Of a DNA stretch of 64,000 nucleotides, positions 1 to 9,314 are shown in pieces. Positions within the stretch are counted from its first letter, which is position 1; each line of letters begins with the position of its first letter. The position numbers were made by a program, and so were the translations under genes. The stretch comes from Myxococcales bacterium (GTDB taxonomy: Bacteria; Myxococcota_A; Bradymonadia; UBA7976; UBA1532), in assembly GCA_020633465.1 (NCBI GenBank), contig JACKDN010000016.1, forward strand, positions 62,001 through 126,000, written 5' to 3'. The notes beneath the pieces were generated by a model. It made no database searches, had not been told where the DNA came from, and saw nothing but the letters and a program-made list of their open reading frames with translations.

Positions 1-1
1 A

Positions 2-877
2 GGGCTTCCGAGACGATCTCAGGCGCTCATCGAAGCCGACTTCGACGGCGAACCTCGCTCCATCTACCGCGCCCGGGATCTCGAGACGATCCTGCGGGCG
101 CGCTACGACGCCTGGGGGCTGAGCCGCTTCGATGACGTCGGCAAGTTGATCGCGACGATGGAGCGCAGAGGCTGGCTCCAGCCGGTCAGCCTGCAGTTTC
201 CCCGACGCCGCCTGAACTTCCTGGTCTGGAGGCAGGCGAACGCGTTCGAGCTGCCGGCAGCCGTCTCACCGCACGCGTTCCTCAGTCACTACACCGCCTT
301 GGTGCTGCACGATCTGACCGACGACCAACCCAAGACGATCTACCTGGCCGAGCCGCGTCCTTCGCGGCGGGCCACCAAGGAGGATCTCGGTCAGGAGGTC
401 ATCGATGCTGCCATGGAGGCCAGCCCGGTGCTGTCCAAGAACCGCGCCGAGTTCGGCGGCTACGAGATCGTCTGGCTCGAGACGGAGGTGCCCGAGAGGG
501 TGCAGGTGTCCCAGGCGGTCGAGGTCGGGGGCCGAAGCCTGCGGGTGAGCACGATCGAGAAGACGCTCCTCGACGCCGTCGTGCGACCCGAGTACTGCGG
601 CGGTGTCCATCAGCTGCCGGCGGCGTTTCGTCGCGCGACCGAGGCCTTGTCGATCAATCGCCTCGTGAAGCTACTTCGCGGACTGCAGCCTCGCTTTCCG
701 TACCATCAGGCGCTCGGCTTCCTGCTCGAGCGCGCGGGCTACGACGCCAAGCTGCTGAAGGCACTGCGCGCGCTCGACGATGGCGAGCACTCGTTCTTCG
801 TCGGACGGGGCAGCAAGGCGACGATGGCCTTCGACGCCTCGTGGCGCGTCCACTACCCGCCCGAACTCCCCCTCTGA
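2..877 (+). CDS. AbiEi-type antitoxin of a type IV toxin-antitoxin system (5' partial)
   Basis: The reading frame is open from base 2, so the start lies outside the window; 291 residues are visible. The first ~60 residues look like a winged-helix segment, with the phrase RGWLQPV after the helix. The middle carries LSHYTALVLHDLTDD and STIEKTLLDAVVRPEYCGGV, the phrases that mark the AbiEi antitoxin C-terminal region. In this family the antitoxin represses its own operon and neutralises an AbiEii nucleotidyltransferase without direct protein binding. The AbiEii partner starts 33 bp downstream on the same strand, the usual antitoxin-then-toxin order. Family assignment is confident; phage defence activity is inferred from the family. 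Confidence 0.85.
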   Translation, partial: GLPRRSQALIEADFDGEPRSIYRARDLETILRARYDAWGLSRFDDVGKLIATMERRGWLQPVSLQFPRRRLNFLVWRQANAFELPAAVSPHAFLSHYTALVLHDLTDDQPKTIYLAEPRPSRRATKEDLGQEVIDAAMEASPVLSKNRAEFGGYEIVWLETEVPERVQVSQAVEVGGRSLRVSTIEKTLLDAVVRPEYCGGVHQLPAAFRRATEALSINRLVKLLRGLQPRFPYHQALGFLLERAGYDAKLLKALRALDDGEHSFFVGRGSKATMAFDASWRVHYPPELPL

Positions 878-910
878 CTTGTTTGCTCTGACCCATCGAA
901 GGGGAGGCGC

Positions 911-1840
911 ATGAGCGTCGACCTCTCGGCGGACACGCTGAGCGTCATCGCATCGCTCAAGTTGCAGGTGCTGTTGGCGATCGCCGAGGACGACTACCTG
1001 TTGTCGCGCCTGTTCCTCAAGGGCGGAACCGCCATCGACTACCAACTTCACGAGGGCCTCGGTCGCTCCTCGACCGACCTCGACTTCTCCGTCGAGGGTC
1101 CGCTACCGCCCCTCCACGAGGTCGAACGCCACTTCACCGACGCACTCACCCAACGGTTCGCGGATCAGCCCTTCGTCGCCTTCGACATCACGGTGCAGGA
1201 GAAGCCCCGGCCGCAGCCGCCCGACAAGACGACCTGGCCCGACTTCTGGGGCGGGTACCGGGTCTCGCTGAAGCTGGTGCGGCGCGGACTCTGGGAGCAG
1301 CTCGGCGGCGCCGACAATCTGGCGGGCGTCCGCCGGCAGGCCGAGGTCGTGGGTGATCGCCAGCACCGCACCTTCAAGGTCGAGATCAGCAAGCACGAGT
1401 ACGTCGGCGATCACTACGACATGGTCACCATCGCCGAGACCGGCGAGGTCATCTTCGCGTACTCGGTGCCGCTGCTGATCGCCGAGAAGCTGCGGGCGAT
1501 CTGCCAGCAGCTGCCCGAGTATCCGCACGGCCACTCGGCGAAGCGTTCGCGGGACTATTTCGACATCCTCCGGTTGGCCACGACCGTGGCCGATCGAGCA
1601 GGGCTCGTTGCGCTCCTCGCCCAGATCGTCCCCCCCGTCTTCGCGGCAAAGGCGGTCCCCGTCGAATGGTTGCAGCGGGTCGACGATGCCGATGTGGTCG
1701 ATCACCACCGTGACGACTTCGAGACCCGGCTGCGCGCGACGGTGCAGGCCGGTCAGCGGTTGCCGCCCTTCGAGCACTTCGTCGGCGAGGTGGGCGCGCT
1801 GGCTGATGCGATCCTCGCCGCCATCGCGGCGCGCAAATAG
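911..1840 (+). CDS. abiEii: AbiEii/AbiGii-type nucleotidyltransferase toxin
   Basis: A 309-residue protein with the DNA polymerase beta-like nucleotidyltransferase signature of AbiEii: FLKGGTAIDYQL, then RSSTDLDFSVEG (catalytic D-x-D), and later the helical LLIAEKLRAICQQ and KRSRDYFDIL segments. AbiEii toxins use NTPs to modify RNA targets and cause growth arrest. The ATG is preceded by GGGGAGG at about 7 bp, which fixes the start. The gene follows the AbiEi-like antitoxin and probably shares its transcript. Length is normal for the family and all motif residues are present, so the toxin looks intact. Confidence 0.9.
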   Translation: MSVDLSADTLSVIASLKLQVLLAIAEDDYLLSRLFLKGGTAIDYQLHEGLGRSSTDLDFSVEGPLPPLHEVERHFTDALTQRFADQPFVAFDITVQEKPRPQPPDKTTWPDFWGGYRVSLKLVRRGLWEQLGGADNLAGVRRQAEVVGDRQHRTFKVEISKHEYVGDHYDMVTIAETGEVIFAYSVPLLIAEKLRAICQQLPEYPHGHSAKRSRDYFDILRLATTVADRAGLVALLAQIVPPVFAAKAVPVEWLQRVDDADVVDHHRDDFETRLRATVQAGQRLPPFEHFVGEVGALADAILAAIAARK

Positions 1841-1867
1841 ACGCCACGCGAGGGTGGGGCGACCGCC

Positions 1868-3472
1868 TCAGCGGCGCCGGCGGCGCAGGCCCAGTAGGAA
1901 CAGGGCGAGGAGGACGGGCGCGCCGGCGGGCGGGGTGGCGGCGCAACCGTCGCCGCTGTTCTGGGCGCCGAGGGGGGTCGGGTCGTCGTCGCGGCCGGGA
2001 CCGATGGCGGGGCCGAGGGTGCCATCGAGGCGGACGCTGGGCGGCGCGAGCGGATCGGCGTCGGCTTCGGCGTCGGCCGGGGTGGCGTCCTGGGGGGCGT
2101 GCGACGGCGTGGCGTCATGGGGGTCGGGTGTCGCGCCGGCGTCCGGCCGGGCCGGCGGCGCCTCGGCGTCGATCATCGGCGGAGCCGGTGGGGCGGCGTC
2201 CTCGGGCGGCTGGGGTGGCGGGGCGGCGTCCATGGGAGGCGGCGCGGCGCAGGCGCCGTCCCGGCACCGCTGGCCGGCGGGACAAGCCGACTCGGCGTAC
2301 GCGCCGTCGACGCACGCGGCGCGCCGCGCCCCGTCGAGGCAGAACGCGCCGCCGGGTCCGGCCTGGCAGCGCCGGTCCATGCACCGCGCGCGGCCCGCGG
2401 CGTCCTCGCCGCAGACCAGCCCGAAGGCGCCGCAGTCGCCGTCCTGCTCGTCCAGCCGACCGTCGTTGCACGACCGGAAGGTGGTCTCGCCGGTGCAGTC
2501 GGCGCCCTGCCCGTGGCCGTCGGGGCAAAAGGGGTGCACGCAGTAGGCGTAGGCGCCGTCGGCCTCGCAGGCCGCGCCGAAGGCGGCGCAGTCGCCCTCG
2601 CCGAGGAAGCGGCCGCCCTGGCAGGTGGCGATGATGTTCCCGCGGCAGAAGCGGGTGTCGGGCGCGGGGCACCGGCCGTCGGGCGCGTCGGTCCAGGTGA
2701 TGCCCAGGTGGTTCGACACCACACGCGGGCTGCCGTCCGAGGGTCGGTTCTGCACCTGCCCCTCGACCACCAGCGTCGAGCTGCCGCCGCCGTCGAGCAT
2801 GGCGGCGTCGTGGCAGCCGAAGCCGAGCAACAGATCGCGCGTCTCGTCGCAGGTCATGCCGGCCGCCCCCGCCCGGCGCCCGTCCACCACCACCATCCAC
2901 AGGTGCGCGCCGTCGGCTTCGAGGCACACGGCGCTGCGGGGGTTGCGCGCCCCGTCGTAGCACCCCTGCAGGCGCTGCCCGCCCTGCAACAGCAGCAGCC
3001 CGTTCGTGCCCACCGCCTGAAAGAACCGGTTGGGGGGCAGGGTCGGATCGCCGAACCACCACGCTTCGTCCAGGGGCGGCGCCTGGTCGATGACGCACCG
3101 GCTGTCGACCGTGCAGGCAAAGTAGCCCCAGCCGTGGGGCGACTGGATGTGCCGGTGCCACAGGTTGCCGTCCGAGATGGCCAGCCCCACCGGCGTCCGG
3201 CCGTCGGACCAGTCGCCGTTGATCGCCGCCAGCACGCCGGTGTTGCGCGCGAAGGTCAGGGTGTTCACGCCGCGCTCGCCCGCGACGTCCGCGGTGACCC
3301 GCAGGCCGACGTTCGGCGACGCCAGGTTCACCCGCAGCGCCCAGATGTCCTGCCCGCCGCCCGTGCGATGCAGCCGGTCGACCCCCGGGCGGATGGCCGT
3401 CCAGGTGTCGGCCGCGAGCGCGGGTGCGCCCCCGAGCAGCAGCAGAACCCCGACCCACAGTCCGCGCGCCAT
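1868..3472 (-). CDS. Secreted phosphodiester glycosidase (NAGPA-like) with Cys-rich modules and MYXO-CTERM-like tail
   Basis: A 534-residue protein starting at ATG 3472 after GAGGAGCG. Residues 1-20 are a signal peptide ending ALA. The next ~280 residues are a NAGPA domain, recognised by GVLAAINGDW and the hallmark DGGGSSTLVVEGQ. Members cleave phosphodiester-linked sugars. Three Cys-rich segments of ~35-40 residues follow, then a Pro/Ala/Asp linker of ~100 residues, then a tail with GDGC, a hydrophobic helix and RRRRR. That tail matches the MYXO-CTERM sorting signal, so the protein is probably processed and surface-anchored or released. The 5-alpha-reductase gene ends 21 bp upstream of this gene's start, so co-transcription is possible. 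The substrate is unknown. Confidence 0.85.
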   Translation of the reverse strand: MARGLWVGVLLLLGGAPALAADTWTAIRPGVDRLHRTGGGQDIWALRVNLASPNVGLRVTADVAGERGVNTLTFARNTGVLAAINGDWSDGRTPVGLAISDGNLWHRHIQSPHGWGYFACTVDSRCVIDQAPPLDEAWWFGDPTLPPNRFFQAVGTNGLLLLQGGQRLQGCYDGARNPRSAVCLEADGAHLWMVVVDGRRAGAAGMTCDETRDLLLGFGCHDAAMLDGGGSSTLVVEGQVQNRPSDGSPRVVSNHLGITWTDAPDGRCPAPDTRFCRGNIIATCQGGRFLGEGDCAAFGAACEADGAYAYCVHPFCPDGHGQGADCTGETTFRSCNDGRLDEQDGDCGAFGLVCGEDAAGRARCMDRRCQAGPGGAFCLDGARRAACVDGAYAESACPAGQRCRDGACAAPPPMDAAPPPQPPEDAAPPAPPMIDAEAPPARPDAGATPDPHDATPSHAPQDATPADAEADADPLAPPSVRLDGTLGPAIGPGRDDDPTPLGAQNSGDGCAATPPAGAPVLLALFLLGLRRRRR

Positions 3473-3492
3473 CGCTCCTCCTCGTCGCTCGC

Positions 3493-4251
3493 TCACCACA
3501 CGAAGGGGACCAGCGCCCGCCGCTCCCGCGGATAGTCCGGGAACTTCTCGTGATACCAGCGATGGTTGTCGGCCGCGCGCGGCCCCAGGTTGGCCAGCGT
3601 GTAGATCGCGAAGGCCAGGCCGGGCAGCGACCACGTCATCACCGCCCAGCCGGTCCAGGTGATCAGCTCGCCCAGGTAGTTGGGGCAGGTGACGTAGCGA
3701 TACAGCCCGCCCCGCGGGATGCGGTAGCCCGTCTCGCCGGGCGGGCGCAGGTTGATCAGCACGTGGTCGGCGTGCTGGTTGATCAGCCAGCCCGCGACGA
3801 AGAGCAGCGCGCCGAGCGCGAAGCGCGGATCGCCCAGCCAGTCGGCGCCGTAGCTGCCCAGCTCGCTGATCCACCGGGCGTTGAGCCAGGCGTTGAACAC
3901 GTTGAACGTGAAGCCGGACATCGCCACCAGCAGCGGCATGCGCTTGCCGGCCGTGCGCAGGCGGAAGGGGAAGACGAACGCACGCGGCACGTAGTGCAGC
4001 AGCCAGAAGCCCAGGAACAGCAGCGGCACCAGCTCGGCGCGCTGGCTGCCCAGCGCGAAGAACGCGCCGAAGGCCAGCACGGCCGGACACTCCATGAGGA
4101 TCCAGCCCACCCGGTTGGGCAGCGTCGGGCCGAAGCCTTCACGGGCGTGGCGTCCGTAGGGCGCGGTGATCACCTTCACCGCGATCAGCGTCACCGCGGC
4201 CAGGCCGAACATGCCCCACACCAGCCAGCGGTGCAGCTCGTGGGGGCTCAC
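3493..4251 (-). CDS. Steroid 5-alpha-reductase-like membrane protein (SRD5A/ICMT superfamily)
   Basis: A 252-residue polytopic membrane protein. The GTG start at 4251 overlaps the upstream SDR stop codon in a GTGA. The phrase LLHYVPRAFVFPFRLRT, followed by NVFNAWLNARWI and the C-terminal YRYVTCPNYLGELITWTGWA and WYHEKFPDYPRERRALVPFVW, aligns with the 3-oxo-5-alpha-steroid 4-dehydrogenase domain. That family reduces a 4-ene-3-ketosteroid with NADPH; relatives reduce polyprenols or methylate isoprenylcysteine. The SRD5A1-like pattern and the coupling to a 3-beta-HSD-like gene favour a sterol or related isoprenoid substrate. Start choice: no internal ATG has a ribosome site and the overlap is typical of translational coupling. 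Confidence 0.8.
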   Translation of the reverse strand: MSPHELHRWLVWGMFGLAAVTLIAVKVITAPYGRHAREGFGPTLPNRVGWILMECPAVLAFGAFFALGSQRAELVPLLFLGFWLLHYVPRAFVFPFRLRTAGKRMPLLVAMSGFTFNVFNAWLNARWISELGSYGADWLGDPRFALGALLFVAGWLINQHADHVLINLRPPGETGYRIPRGGLYRYVTCPNYLGELITWTGWAVMTWSLPGLAFAIYTLANLGPRAADNHRWYHEKFPDYPRERRALVPFVW

Positions 4252-5249
4252 GCGGGACGCTCCTCCGCGGCCGAAGCGCCGCCGTGGGCCTTCGCCCAGG
4301 CGACCGCGTCGGCGATGGACTCGGCCGCCGGGCGCGGCCGATGCCCCAGCTCGCTGCGCGCGCGCGTAGAGTCGATCTGCCGGTTGGCCCGCACCGCGTG
4401 CAGCGCCTCGCTCGTGTACAGGGGCTCGGCCCGCGCCATCTTCGCGGCGAGCGTCACGAAGGGCGCCCCCAGCCGCGCCGCCCACATGGGCGAACGGAAG
4501 CGCGGCGGCGCCACGCCGTGGGCCCGCGCGGCGTGCGCCGCCACGTCGTCCATCGACAGCCACTCGCCGCCGAGCAGGTAGTTCACGCCCGTTCGTCCGC
4601 GCGTCTCGGCGGCGAGGGCGGCCGCGGCGACGTCGCGCACGTCCACCCAGTCGAAGCCCCCCGGCGTCATCGCCGGGATCCTCCGCCGCCCGATGAGCCC
4701 GATCAGTCGCCCCATGCGCGACGGCTCGTGGTCGTTGGGCCCGATCACCCCCGTGGGGTTCACGATCGTCGCGTCGAGCCCAAGGGCGATGACCTCGCGC
4801 AGCGCCGCCTCGCCGGCGGCCTTGCTGCGATCGTAGGCGGGGTGCTTCGGTCCGGGACGGCCGGCCTGCTCGTCGATGGGCGCGTCGAGCGGCTCGAGGT
4901 CGAAGGCGTGCACCGAGCTGAAGTGCACGAAGCGGCGGACGCCCGCGGCGAGCGCGGCGCGGGCCGCGTTGCGCGTGCCTTCGACGTTCACCGCGGTCAC
5001 GCGGCCGCCCTGATCGCCGGTGATCGAGATGCGCGCCGCGAGGTGGTAGACGACCTCGGCGCCCGCGAACGCTCGGTCGAGCGAGTCCGCGTCGAGCACG
5101 TCGCCGTCGATCCGTTCGACGTCCAGCCCGTCGAGCGACGTCGCCTGGGTGTGAATCAACGCCCGGACGCGGCGGCCCTGCTCGAGCAGGGCGCGGACGA
5201 GCGTGTTGCCGACGTGGCCGCTGGCCCCGGTGACGACGGTGTACTTCAT
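4248..5249 (-). CDS. NAD(P)-dependent epimerase/3-beta-hydroxysteroid dehydrogenase-like SDR
   Basis: A 333-residue extended short-chain dehydrogenase. It begins MKYTVVTGASGHVGNT, a Rossmann TGxxGxxG loop, with VYHLAARIS and the catalytic YDRSKAAGE (Tyr-x3-Lys) further on. The C-terminal half is the variable substrate domain. The family includes dihydroflavonol reductases and 3-beta-HSD/C4-decarboxylating sterol dehydrogenases. I start at ATG 5249; a GTG two codons upstream is possible, and neither has a strong ribosome site. The last four bases overlap the next gene's start (GTGA). Together with the 5-alpha-reductase-like neighbour this suggests a two-step reduction/oxidation of a steroid-like ring. 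The substrate is inferred. Confidence 0.8.
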   Translation of the reverse strand: MKYTVVTGASGHVGNTLVRALLEQGRRVRALIHTQATSLDGLDVERIDGDVLDADSLDRAFAGAEVVYHLAARISITGDQGGRVTAVNVEGTRNAARAALAAGVRRFVHFSSVHAFDLEPLDAPIDEQAGRPGPKHPAYDRSKAAGEAALREVIALGLDATIVNPTGVIGPNDHEPSRMGRLIGLIGRRRIPAMTPGGFDWVDVRDVAAAALAAETRGRTGVNYLLGGEWLSMDDVAAHAARAHGVAPPRFRSPMWAARLGAPFVTLAAKMARAEPLYTSEALHAVRANRQIDSTRARSELGHRPRPAAESIADAVAWAKAHGGASAAEERPA

Positions 5250-5324
5250 CGACACCGAGCTACCACGGATGGGCCCGGCAGGGGAACGCCGATGGCCCGG
5301 TGCGGGCCGTCGGCTGGAGGAGGT

Positions 5325-5362
5325 GGGCCCGGCGTCGTGAGGGATGAGTCGACGCCGGGCCC
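5325..5362 (-). terminator. Perfect 13-bp GC hairpin between the decaheme cytochrome and SDR genes
   Basis: Bases 5325-5337 (GGGCCCGGCGTCG) and 5350-5362 (CGACGCCGGGCCC) are exact inverted repeats around a 12-base loop. The hairpin lies 28 bp past the stop of the minus-strand cytochrome gene and ~75 bp before the next start. There is no T-tract on either side, so it is a hairpin-type or Rho-assisted stop, or an mRNA 3'-end stabiliser, rather than a textbook intrinsic terminator. Confidence 0.65.
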
Positions 5363-5389
5363 GGGGAGGCAGGGATCATCGACCCAAGG

Positions 5390-7844
5390 TCACTGACCCT
5401 CGGCCACCCCGCGCTCGCGCGCCCACAGGCCACCGTTCTGCTCGAAGTGAGCCTTCGCGGCGTCGCCGTTGTGGCAGGCGCCGCAGGCGCCGGCCGTCGG
5501 GCTGTGCACGAGGTCCGTCGCGTTGGGCACGCTGGCCCGCGCGGCGTTGATGCCGTCGGCGTCGGGCTCGCCGCCGGGCGTGGTGACCACGGTGGTCAGC
5601 AGCGCGTTGGCCGGGATCGCCTCGGCGAGGTAGGTGTCCTCGTAGTGGCAGGTGAGGCAGTCCGTCGGGTCGCCGGGGAAGGTGACCTCGTCGAAGTTGT
5701 AGTAGTTGCCCGCGCCGCGGAAGCTGCGCACGAACTCGTACGCCGCGTAGCGCGCCTCGTTGCCGTGGATGCCGTGGATCAGCTCCTTGAAGTTGTTGCT
5801 GTCCTCGGGGAACGTCAGGGGATCCATGCCCAGCGCGTCGATCGTCGCCTGCGGCAGGGTGTCGGGATCGGCCGTGCGGCCGCTGCTCGACAGGTTCGGG
5901 TTGTGGCAGGTGACGCACACCATCGTCTCGTACACGCGGTTGCCGCCGTGGCCCTCGAACCACTCGTGGCAGTTGCCGCACTTGGCCGGGTCGACGATCT
6001 CGCGACGCTGCTCGTCGCCGGTCACGCCGGCGTACACCGACACCGCGTGGCGGGCGACGTTCTCACCGCCGATGACCTGCTGGAAGTAGCCCTGCAGGGC
6101 CACCGCGCGCATCTGGGCGCCGACGGGGAAGCCGTCGGCGATCGTCGCGGTGAAGACGCCGGGATCACCGGCCGCGGCGATGTTGCCGTCGGTCAGCAGG
6201 CCGCCGATGTCGATCGAGGCAGGCTGGCCGGCGTTGTTGCCGAGGTTGTTGAAGTCCGCCGGGGTCTCCTGGCCCTCGGGCGCCATGGCGTAGGCCATCA
6301 GGAACGCCGGGTAGCGGCCGGGCTCGGTCAGATCGGCGGGCAGGTTCAGCAGATCGAGGGCGACGCCGTCGCGCAGGATCGAGAAGTCCACCTCGACGAC
6401 GTTGCCGTCGACCACGCGCGCCTCGTTGATGGCGTAGGTGATGTCGGCGAAGCCGGCGGGCAGGCCCGGGTTGTTCGGGGTCGCGTTCTCGGTCAGGTGG
6501 GCCGGGATGATCGGCGCGAGGCCGCCCATCGGCGGGTGGCAGGTGGCGCACATGCTGTTGTCGGCCTGGGCGCCGGCGGTGTGCAGCGCCATGCCCTCGG
6601 GCACGGGCTCTTCGAAGACGACGTTGTGGCAGCTGCCGCACGCGACCTTGTTGGGGCGCGTGTTCCAGTTGTTGCCGTCGGGCGTCTCGGGATCGTCGCC
6701 GTTGTGGCACTTGGCGCAGTTGTTCACGGCCTGCGGGTAGGTCACCTCGCCGAAGTCGTGGACGTTCGGGATCTCCTGCGCCGCGTGGATCTTGTGGATC
6801 ATGTACGGCATGTCGACGTCGGGGCGGTTCGGGTTGTGGCAGACGACGCACATCTCGGTGTCGTTGCGGCCCGCGCCGTGGAAGTCGAGGCCGCCGTGGC
6901 ACTCGTTGCAGGACTCGATGGCGACGATCGCGCGCCGCAGGGTGACGGGATCACCGTTGGGCACGAAGTCGTAGATCGGGTTCAGCGTCGCGACGTCGGG
7001 CGGGATGCGCGAGTGCTGCATCGCCAGGCGGTGCGTCACCGTCGGATCGAACTCGTCCTGGATGTCGGCCGTGAAGGTGTAGGTGTAGTTGTCGTTGCCG
7101 TTGGCGACCAGGTTCGCGGCGTCGCGCTCGTTGGTCACGTAGTCGAACCACACGTCGGGATCGCCGTCCTCGCCGGGGATCAGCTTGGCGAGGTTGAAGC
7201 GCGCGTAGTTGAGCCGGCCGCGGCTGTCGGCCGAGGTCAGGTCGAGGTTGATGCGCAGGCCGTTGCCGTCGAAGGCCGCGAAGTCGAAGTTGACGATCGG
7301 CGTGACGGCGCCGGTGCCGACGTCGATGTCGAAGTCGACGTTGCGGATGGTCACCTCGGCGTGGCCCATCTGCAGGTTCAGGTTGTGGGCGGTCTCGACC
7401 TCGGCCGCGCGGCCGCTGGCGTGGCACACCGAGCAGCTCTCGTTGGCGTACAGCGTCAGATCCTGGCCGTCCTCGCCGGCGGGGCCCTGCGGACCCTCGG
7501 CGCCGTCCTGGCCGTCCGCCCCGTCCTGGCCGTCGGCGCCGTCGGCGCCGTCCTGACCGTCGGCGCCGTCCTGTCCGTCGGCGCCGTCCTCGCCGTCGGC
7601 GCCGTCCTCGCCGTCGGCGCCGGGCTGGCCGTCGGCGCCGGCTGGCCGTCGGCGCCTGCGGGGCCGGCGGCCGGCGGGGCCGCGGGACCGGCGGACCGGC
7701 GGGGCCGGCGGGACCCTGGGCCCCCACGCCCGCGTCCGGGCTGACGCCGTCCTCACCCGGAGGTCCCTGTTCGCCTTCGCAACCCGCGAACACCAGCATG
7801 GCGGCCAGCGTCACGACGAAGCGCTTCATCGTTCCAGCGGTCAT
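5390..7844 (-). CDS. OmcA/MtrC-family decaheme c-type cytochrome lipoprotein (two frameshifts in the linker)
   Basis: Start ATG 7844 follows GGGGAGG. The N-terminus reads MTAGTMKRFVVTLAAMLVFAGC, a lipoprotein signal, and continues into a Gly-x-y collagen-like stretch (GPAGPAG, then GADGQPGADGEDGADG and similar). The body has ten CxxCH heme sites: CSVCH, CNECH, CVVCH, CAKCH, CGSCH, CATCH, CGNCH, CVTCH, CLTCH and CGACH. OmcA/MtrC proteins are outer-surface electron conduits that reduce metals, flavins or electrodes. The frame changes twice in the linker, near 7693 and 7640. Adding one C (sense strand) at each place restores one 818-residue protein, and the heme part is intact. No porin (MtrB-like) or periplasmic partner is in the window, so the electron route is unknown. 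Confidence 0.85.
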
Positions 7845-9314
7845 TTCATCCTCCCCACAGCATTCATGGCGCTGAGGCACGGACCTCGCTTCGAACGCCC
7901 CGCGCGACCGGAATCGCGAGACGCCGACCCGCGCTCGGCGCCGAGCGCGCCGGGCATCTTCGAGTCGAACGAGATCCAACGGTTTTGGGCCGAATCGGAC
8001 GATCCGACCGTTCGAAGGGTCGACCTCCACCCGCCGCTCGGTCGGGGGACGGGCGCGCGGCGAAGCGCGCGCTCTCTTCCTGGCCCGTCGTCGGTCGGCG
8101 ACGCACCCAGGTGCGTCTGGTGGGAGACCATCGGTGGGCACGAGGGGGCGCGACCCGGGACAGTGAGGCACCTCGCGCGCGGGGCGCGCGCCGAGGGGTT
8201 GGAGCGTGCCGGGGAGACACGCGCGCGGGTTGTTACTTCAGGGTGTCGCTGCGACGTGTAGGCCGAGTGACAGGCGTAACGACGTTCGGGGGGCAGCGAG
8301 GGCGACGACGGTGACGTCGCCGGCCGTCGAGCGGTCGGCGCGGTGACGGCCGTCGGGACGCCGGTGGGCGTCGCGAGGTCGCACGGGGCGCGGACGGAGC
8401 GTCGCCGACACCCGGACGGTCGCGGCGCCGGAGCGCGCGTCGTTCGGGTCGGGTCGTCGGTGCTGACGCTCATCGAAACTCCCCCCCGCGCGGGTCGAGG
8501 TGCCGCACGAGTTGGCGCCGGGCTGTGCAAGCCGTGTGCCCTTCGGGCGGGTCCGGCGGAGGGGGTGGAGGGGGGCGTGATGGGGCTCTCTGTGGTGTGT
8601 GATCGGGGCCGAAAGAGGCACCTCGCTGCCCGCGCCGTGGCTGGCCGGGGTGTTCGCGGGCGACGCGGCGTGACGGGCCGCGAGCGCCGATATCGGGCCC
8701 GGGGAGCGTTCGCGAGGTGGGCACGGCGACCGCTGACCGTCGCGCCGCGCGCGGCGCCCGGGCGAAGCCTCGTGAGCGTCGGACGACGGGTCGGAGCGTA
8801 TCGGAGCGAGTCCGAGCGTATCGGCGTGTATCGGGTCGTGGGTGGGGGCGTGGGTGGGGGCGTGGGTGGGGGCGGCGGCGTCGTGGACGCTCGGGAGCGT
8901 CTCGACGGGTGCGTCCACGAGCCGGCAGCGGGGGGCGCCCGCGGCAGGACGGCTGCGCGTGCTTCGGCGCAGACGCGGTCGACGCGATCGGCGACCGCGC
9001 GGCCGGGGCCGCCGGTCTGACGCTGTGGGCGCACGACGGAGACAATGCCTTCGGCGGTGACTTCAGTGACGTCCTCGAGTGCACGCCGACCCTCGCGCGG
9101 AGCGCCACCGACAGCGGACACCACGTCACCACGGTGGATCGTGCTCAGCCCCGTCCCGGGCTGGCACGCGGCGATTCGAGCCGAGGCGCCCGTCGGGTAG
9201 CCGGGCGTCGGGCCGTCCGCGCCGGTCGACGCGGGCGCCGCCGGCCCCACCGACGCCGGGCGCGCGGACGCCGATCCGGCGCCGCGTGGGCGCGGGCGCT
9301 GCTGCTGCAGGCGG
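7845..9314. other. 1.47 kb region without a convincing gene
   Basis: Several frames stay open here because of high GC, but none has a ribosome site with normal codon use or a recognisable domain. The translations are Arg/Pro/Thr-rich. The stretch includes a G-rich tandem repeat at about 8836-8875, repeated GTATCG/GGAGCG words at 8797-8833, and presumably the promoter of the decaheme cytochrome at its left end. A plus-strand phrase near 9000-9120 reads like a fragment of a sugar hydrolase (AHDGDNAFGGDF) but has no continuing frame. Confidence 0.5.
8836..8875 (+). repeat. Tandem GGGTGGGGGCGT repeat with G-quadruplex potential
   Basis: The 12-base unit GTGGGTGGGGGC recurs about three times without interruption, giving many consecutive G-runs of three or more on the plus strand. 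It lies inside the gene-poor gap. A G-quadruplex is possible from the run spacing; no function can be assigned. Confidence 0.6.

Noticed and set aside
8940..9130. Plus-strand phrase AHDGDNAFGGDF suggesting a glycosidase remnant
   Set aside because: Short, no flanking homologous sequence in any frame, and the opposite strand is equally readable; chance cannot be excluded.
7841..9250. Minus-strand open frame of 469 codons in the gap
   Set aside because: Arg/Pro/Thr-rich, no ribosome site, no domain, and an unlikely amino acid mix compared with neighbouring genes.
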